NCBI GenBank assembly: GCA_016169945.1
Contig: JADLSH010000379.1
Coordinates: forward strand, 3,500,001 to 3,564,000
Length of the DNA stretch: 64,000 bases
DNA from: Trachythela sp. YZ-2020
Lineage: Eukaryota; Cnidaria; Anthozoa; Malacalcyonacea; Clavulariidae
Direction of reading: 5' to 3'
Shown: positions 62,800 through 64,000 of the stretch, piece after piece
How the letters are laid out: each line of letters starts with the position of its first letter
How positions within the stretch are numbered: the first letter of the stretch is position 1
Program-made: the position numbers and the translations under genes
Notes under the pieces: model-generated
Told to the model about the DNA's origin: nothing
The model's input: only the letters and a program-made list of their open reading frames with translations
Database searches by the model: none

Positions 62800-63585
62800 G
62801 TTGGTGATGTTGGTGGCACAGGCTTTAGTGCATGTGCCTGTCACCTCTGTGACAATGGTGTGAGAAGAGTGCTTCCAGGACTGTTGCAAAACTGTTTCTC
62901 AGGGTACTCCAGCTTCCTCCAATACTAAAACTGGACTAATAAGAGATTTCCCATGCAGAACAACTAGGGAGAACAGTTAAAAACTGACAGAGTTATCCAG
63001 TATAAATATATTTAATTTAGTTTAGTTTAGGTCTCCTTCTGTAGCGACACTGCACCAATAAGGGGTGGTCCTTGCTGAACATCTAATAACTGATAGAGCT
63101 ATTCAGTATAAATAAAGTTAGTTTAGTTTAGGTTTCCTCCTGTAGTAACAATGGATCAAGAAGAGGTGACCCTTACTGGACCTCTAGGGAGAACAGTTCA
63201 GAAATGATAGAGCTATTCAGTATAAATAAAGTTAGTTCAGTTTAGGTTTCCTCCTGTAGTAACACTGGAGCAATAAGAGATGGCTCTTACTAGACCTCTA
63301 GGGAGAACAGTTTAGAACTGATAAAGCTATCCAGTATAAATAAAGTTAGTTTAGTTTAGGTTTCCTCCTGTAGTAACAATGGATCAAGAAGAGATGACCC
63401 TTACTGGACCTCTAGGGAGAACAGTTCAGAAATGATAGAGCTATTCAGTATAAATAAAGTTAGTTCAGTTTAGGTTTCCTCCTGTAGTAACACTGGAGCA
63501 ATAAGAGATGGCTCTTACTAGACCTCTAGGAAGAACAGTTTAGAACTGATAGTGATATCTATTATAAATAAAGTTAGTTTAGTTT
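62800..63585 (+). mobile_element. SINE-A, sense, with head and about five tandem tails
   Basis: Head GTTGGTGGCACAGGCTTTAG TGCATGTGCC, then repeated units of about 120 bp (CTAGGGAGAACAGTTCAGAA ATGATAG ... AATAAAGTTAGTTCAGTTTA GG). Alternate units are nearly identical (63140-63260 with 63365-63480; 63250-63355 with 63475-63585), so a two-unit block was duplicated. Confidence 0.92.
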
Positions 63586-63613
63586 AATGAACAATTCCTG
63601 TCGCCTTGCATAG

Positions 63614-63814
63614 GTAACCCAGAGCCAGATGTATCGTGGTACAAAGATAACCAGGCCATTCTAGAAAGTAGAAGCATCAACTTTCTGTGTGAAGATGATG
63701 GTTTGTGTTCCCTCGTGGTCAAAGATATTTCGACTCAAGACAGAGGAAAATATAAATGTGTTGCGAGTAATAAGAAAGGAAAGATACAGTGTAGTTGTGA
63801 AATGTTTGTTGAGG
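63614..63814 (+). CDS. Exon 47: rest of Ig 55
   Basis: Acceptor CTTGCATAG, donor GAGG|GTACGT, 201 nt, phase 1 to 1. NPEPDVSWYKDNQAILESRS ... DRGKYKCVASNKKGKIQCSC EMFVEG. Last Ig domain in the window. Confidence 0.93.
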
Positions 63815-63906
63815 GTACGTACAGTACATCATGTGACCTTTGAAGTTTTGACATGGCTTGCGTTTTGACAACTAGTTACTTAACACGTATTTACTTAAAT
63901 TTCTAG

Positions 63907-63973
63907 TTCACGGTTTTGAAGGATCCTTAACTGAATCAGATACAGAACCTCTGACGCCCAAGTCATTATCAAG
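63907..63973 (+). CDS. Exon 48: short Ser/Thr-rich linker (last visible exon)
   Basis: Acceptor TAAATTTCTAG, candidate donor TCAAG|GTTTCT, 67 nt, phase 1 to 2. VHGFEGSLTESDTEPLTPKS LSR, with possible proline-directed phosphosites. The 3' boundary is provisional because the next exon lies outside the window. Confidence 0.7.
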
Positions 63974-64000
63974 GTTTCTATTTATTATTTATTTCTTAAC

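Larger units (their letters stand above)
106..63973 (+). other. Giant obscurin/UNC-89/titin-like gene (gene span; partial at both ends)
   Basis: All 48 coding exons listed below lie on one strand, have AG/GT boundaries and join in phase, so they are read as a single gene. Order of domains: disordered N-terminal linker, DH, SH3, then about 55 I-set Ig domains with disordered linkers. Most internal introns are phase 1, typical of shuffled Ig exons. DH and SH3 followed by long Ig arrays is characteristic of the UNC-89/obscurin family of sarcomeric scaffolds, while the cassette repeats and PEVK-like segment recall titin. No start codon context, stop codon, promoter or polyA signal of this gene is in the window. 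A kinase domain could lie downstream, outside the window. A titin/twitchin origin is less likely because no FN3 domain is seen. Confidence 0.85.

Noticed and set aside
63907..64000. Start of a kinase domain at the window end
   Set aside because: The last exon encodes only a Ser/Thr-rich linker. A downstream kinase is possible from family knowledge but not visible here.

Overview
The window looks like intronic and exonic DNA of one animal gene, read left to right on the + strand from end to end. Forty-eight exons can be joined with GT/AG junctions and consistent reading phase (one exception near 2581). Together they give about 23.1 kb of coding sequence, roughly 7,700 codons, with both ends of the gene outside the window. 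The product is a giant modular protein of the obscurin/UNC-89/titin type: a disordered N-terminal stretch, a Dbl-homology (DH, RhoGEF) domain, an SH3 domain, then about 55 immunoglobulin I-set domains broken up by disordered linkers. No PH, fibronectin-III or kinase domain is visible here.

Layout. 106-2354: upstream linker. 2355-5333: DH domain on six exons. 5505-5737: SH3. 6583-19976: Ig domains 1-14. 20949-22557: acidic, proline-rich linkers with a recurring short beta-like motif. 24506-25765: Ig 15 and a 33-nt micro-exon. 26338-45870: four tandem copies of a five-Ig exon cassette (exon lengths about 345/525/347/385). 45870-48290: a PEVK-like disordered segment with about nine copies of an 'hxhxIDSxS' motif. 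48290-63814: Ig domains 37-55, many in three-Ig groups. 63907-63973: start of a further linker. Such a protein would be expected to sit in a sarcomere or other actomyosin array as a ruler, spring and Rho-signalling scaffold; that role is inferred from the family.

The introns (about 64% of the window) are packed with interspersed repeats. The main one is a tRNA-headed SINE (called SINE-A here) of about 300 bp, with pol III A/B-box-like sequence, a (TTTAG)n tail and tandemly amplified 3' ends. There are also two further SINE families, many fold-back/MITE elements, scraps of LINE reverse-transcriptase C-termini, the 5' end of an LTR retrotransposon, several minisatellites and large simple repeats. 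No second host gene was found.

Organism: a metazoan. Compact introns, the MITE/SINE-rich landscape and a giant Ig protein lacking FN3 suggest an early-branching or marine invertebrate, and an anthozoan cnidarian is my best guess. This is inference; nothing in the window is diagnostic of a species.
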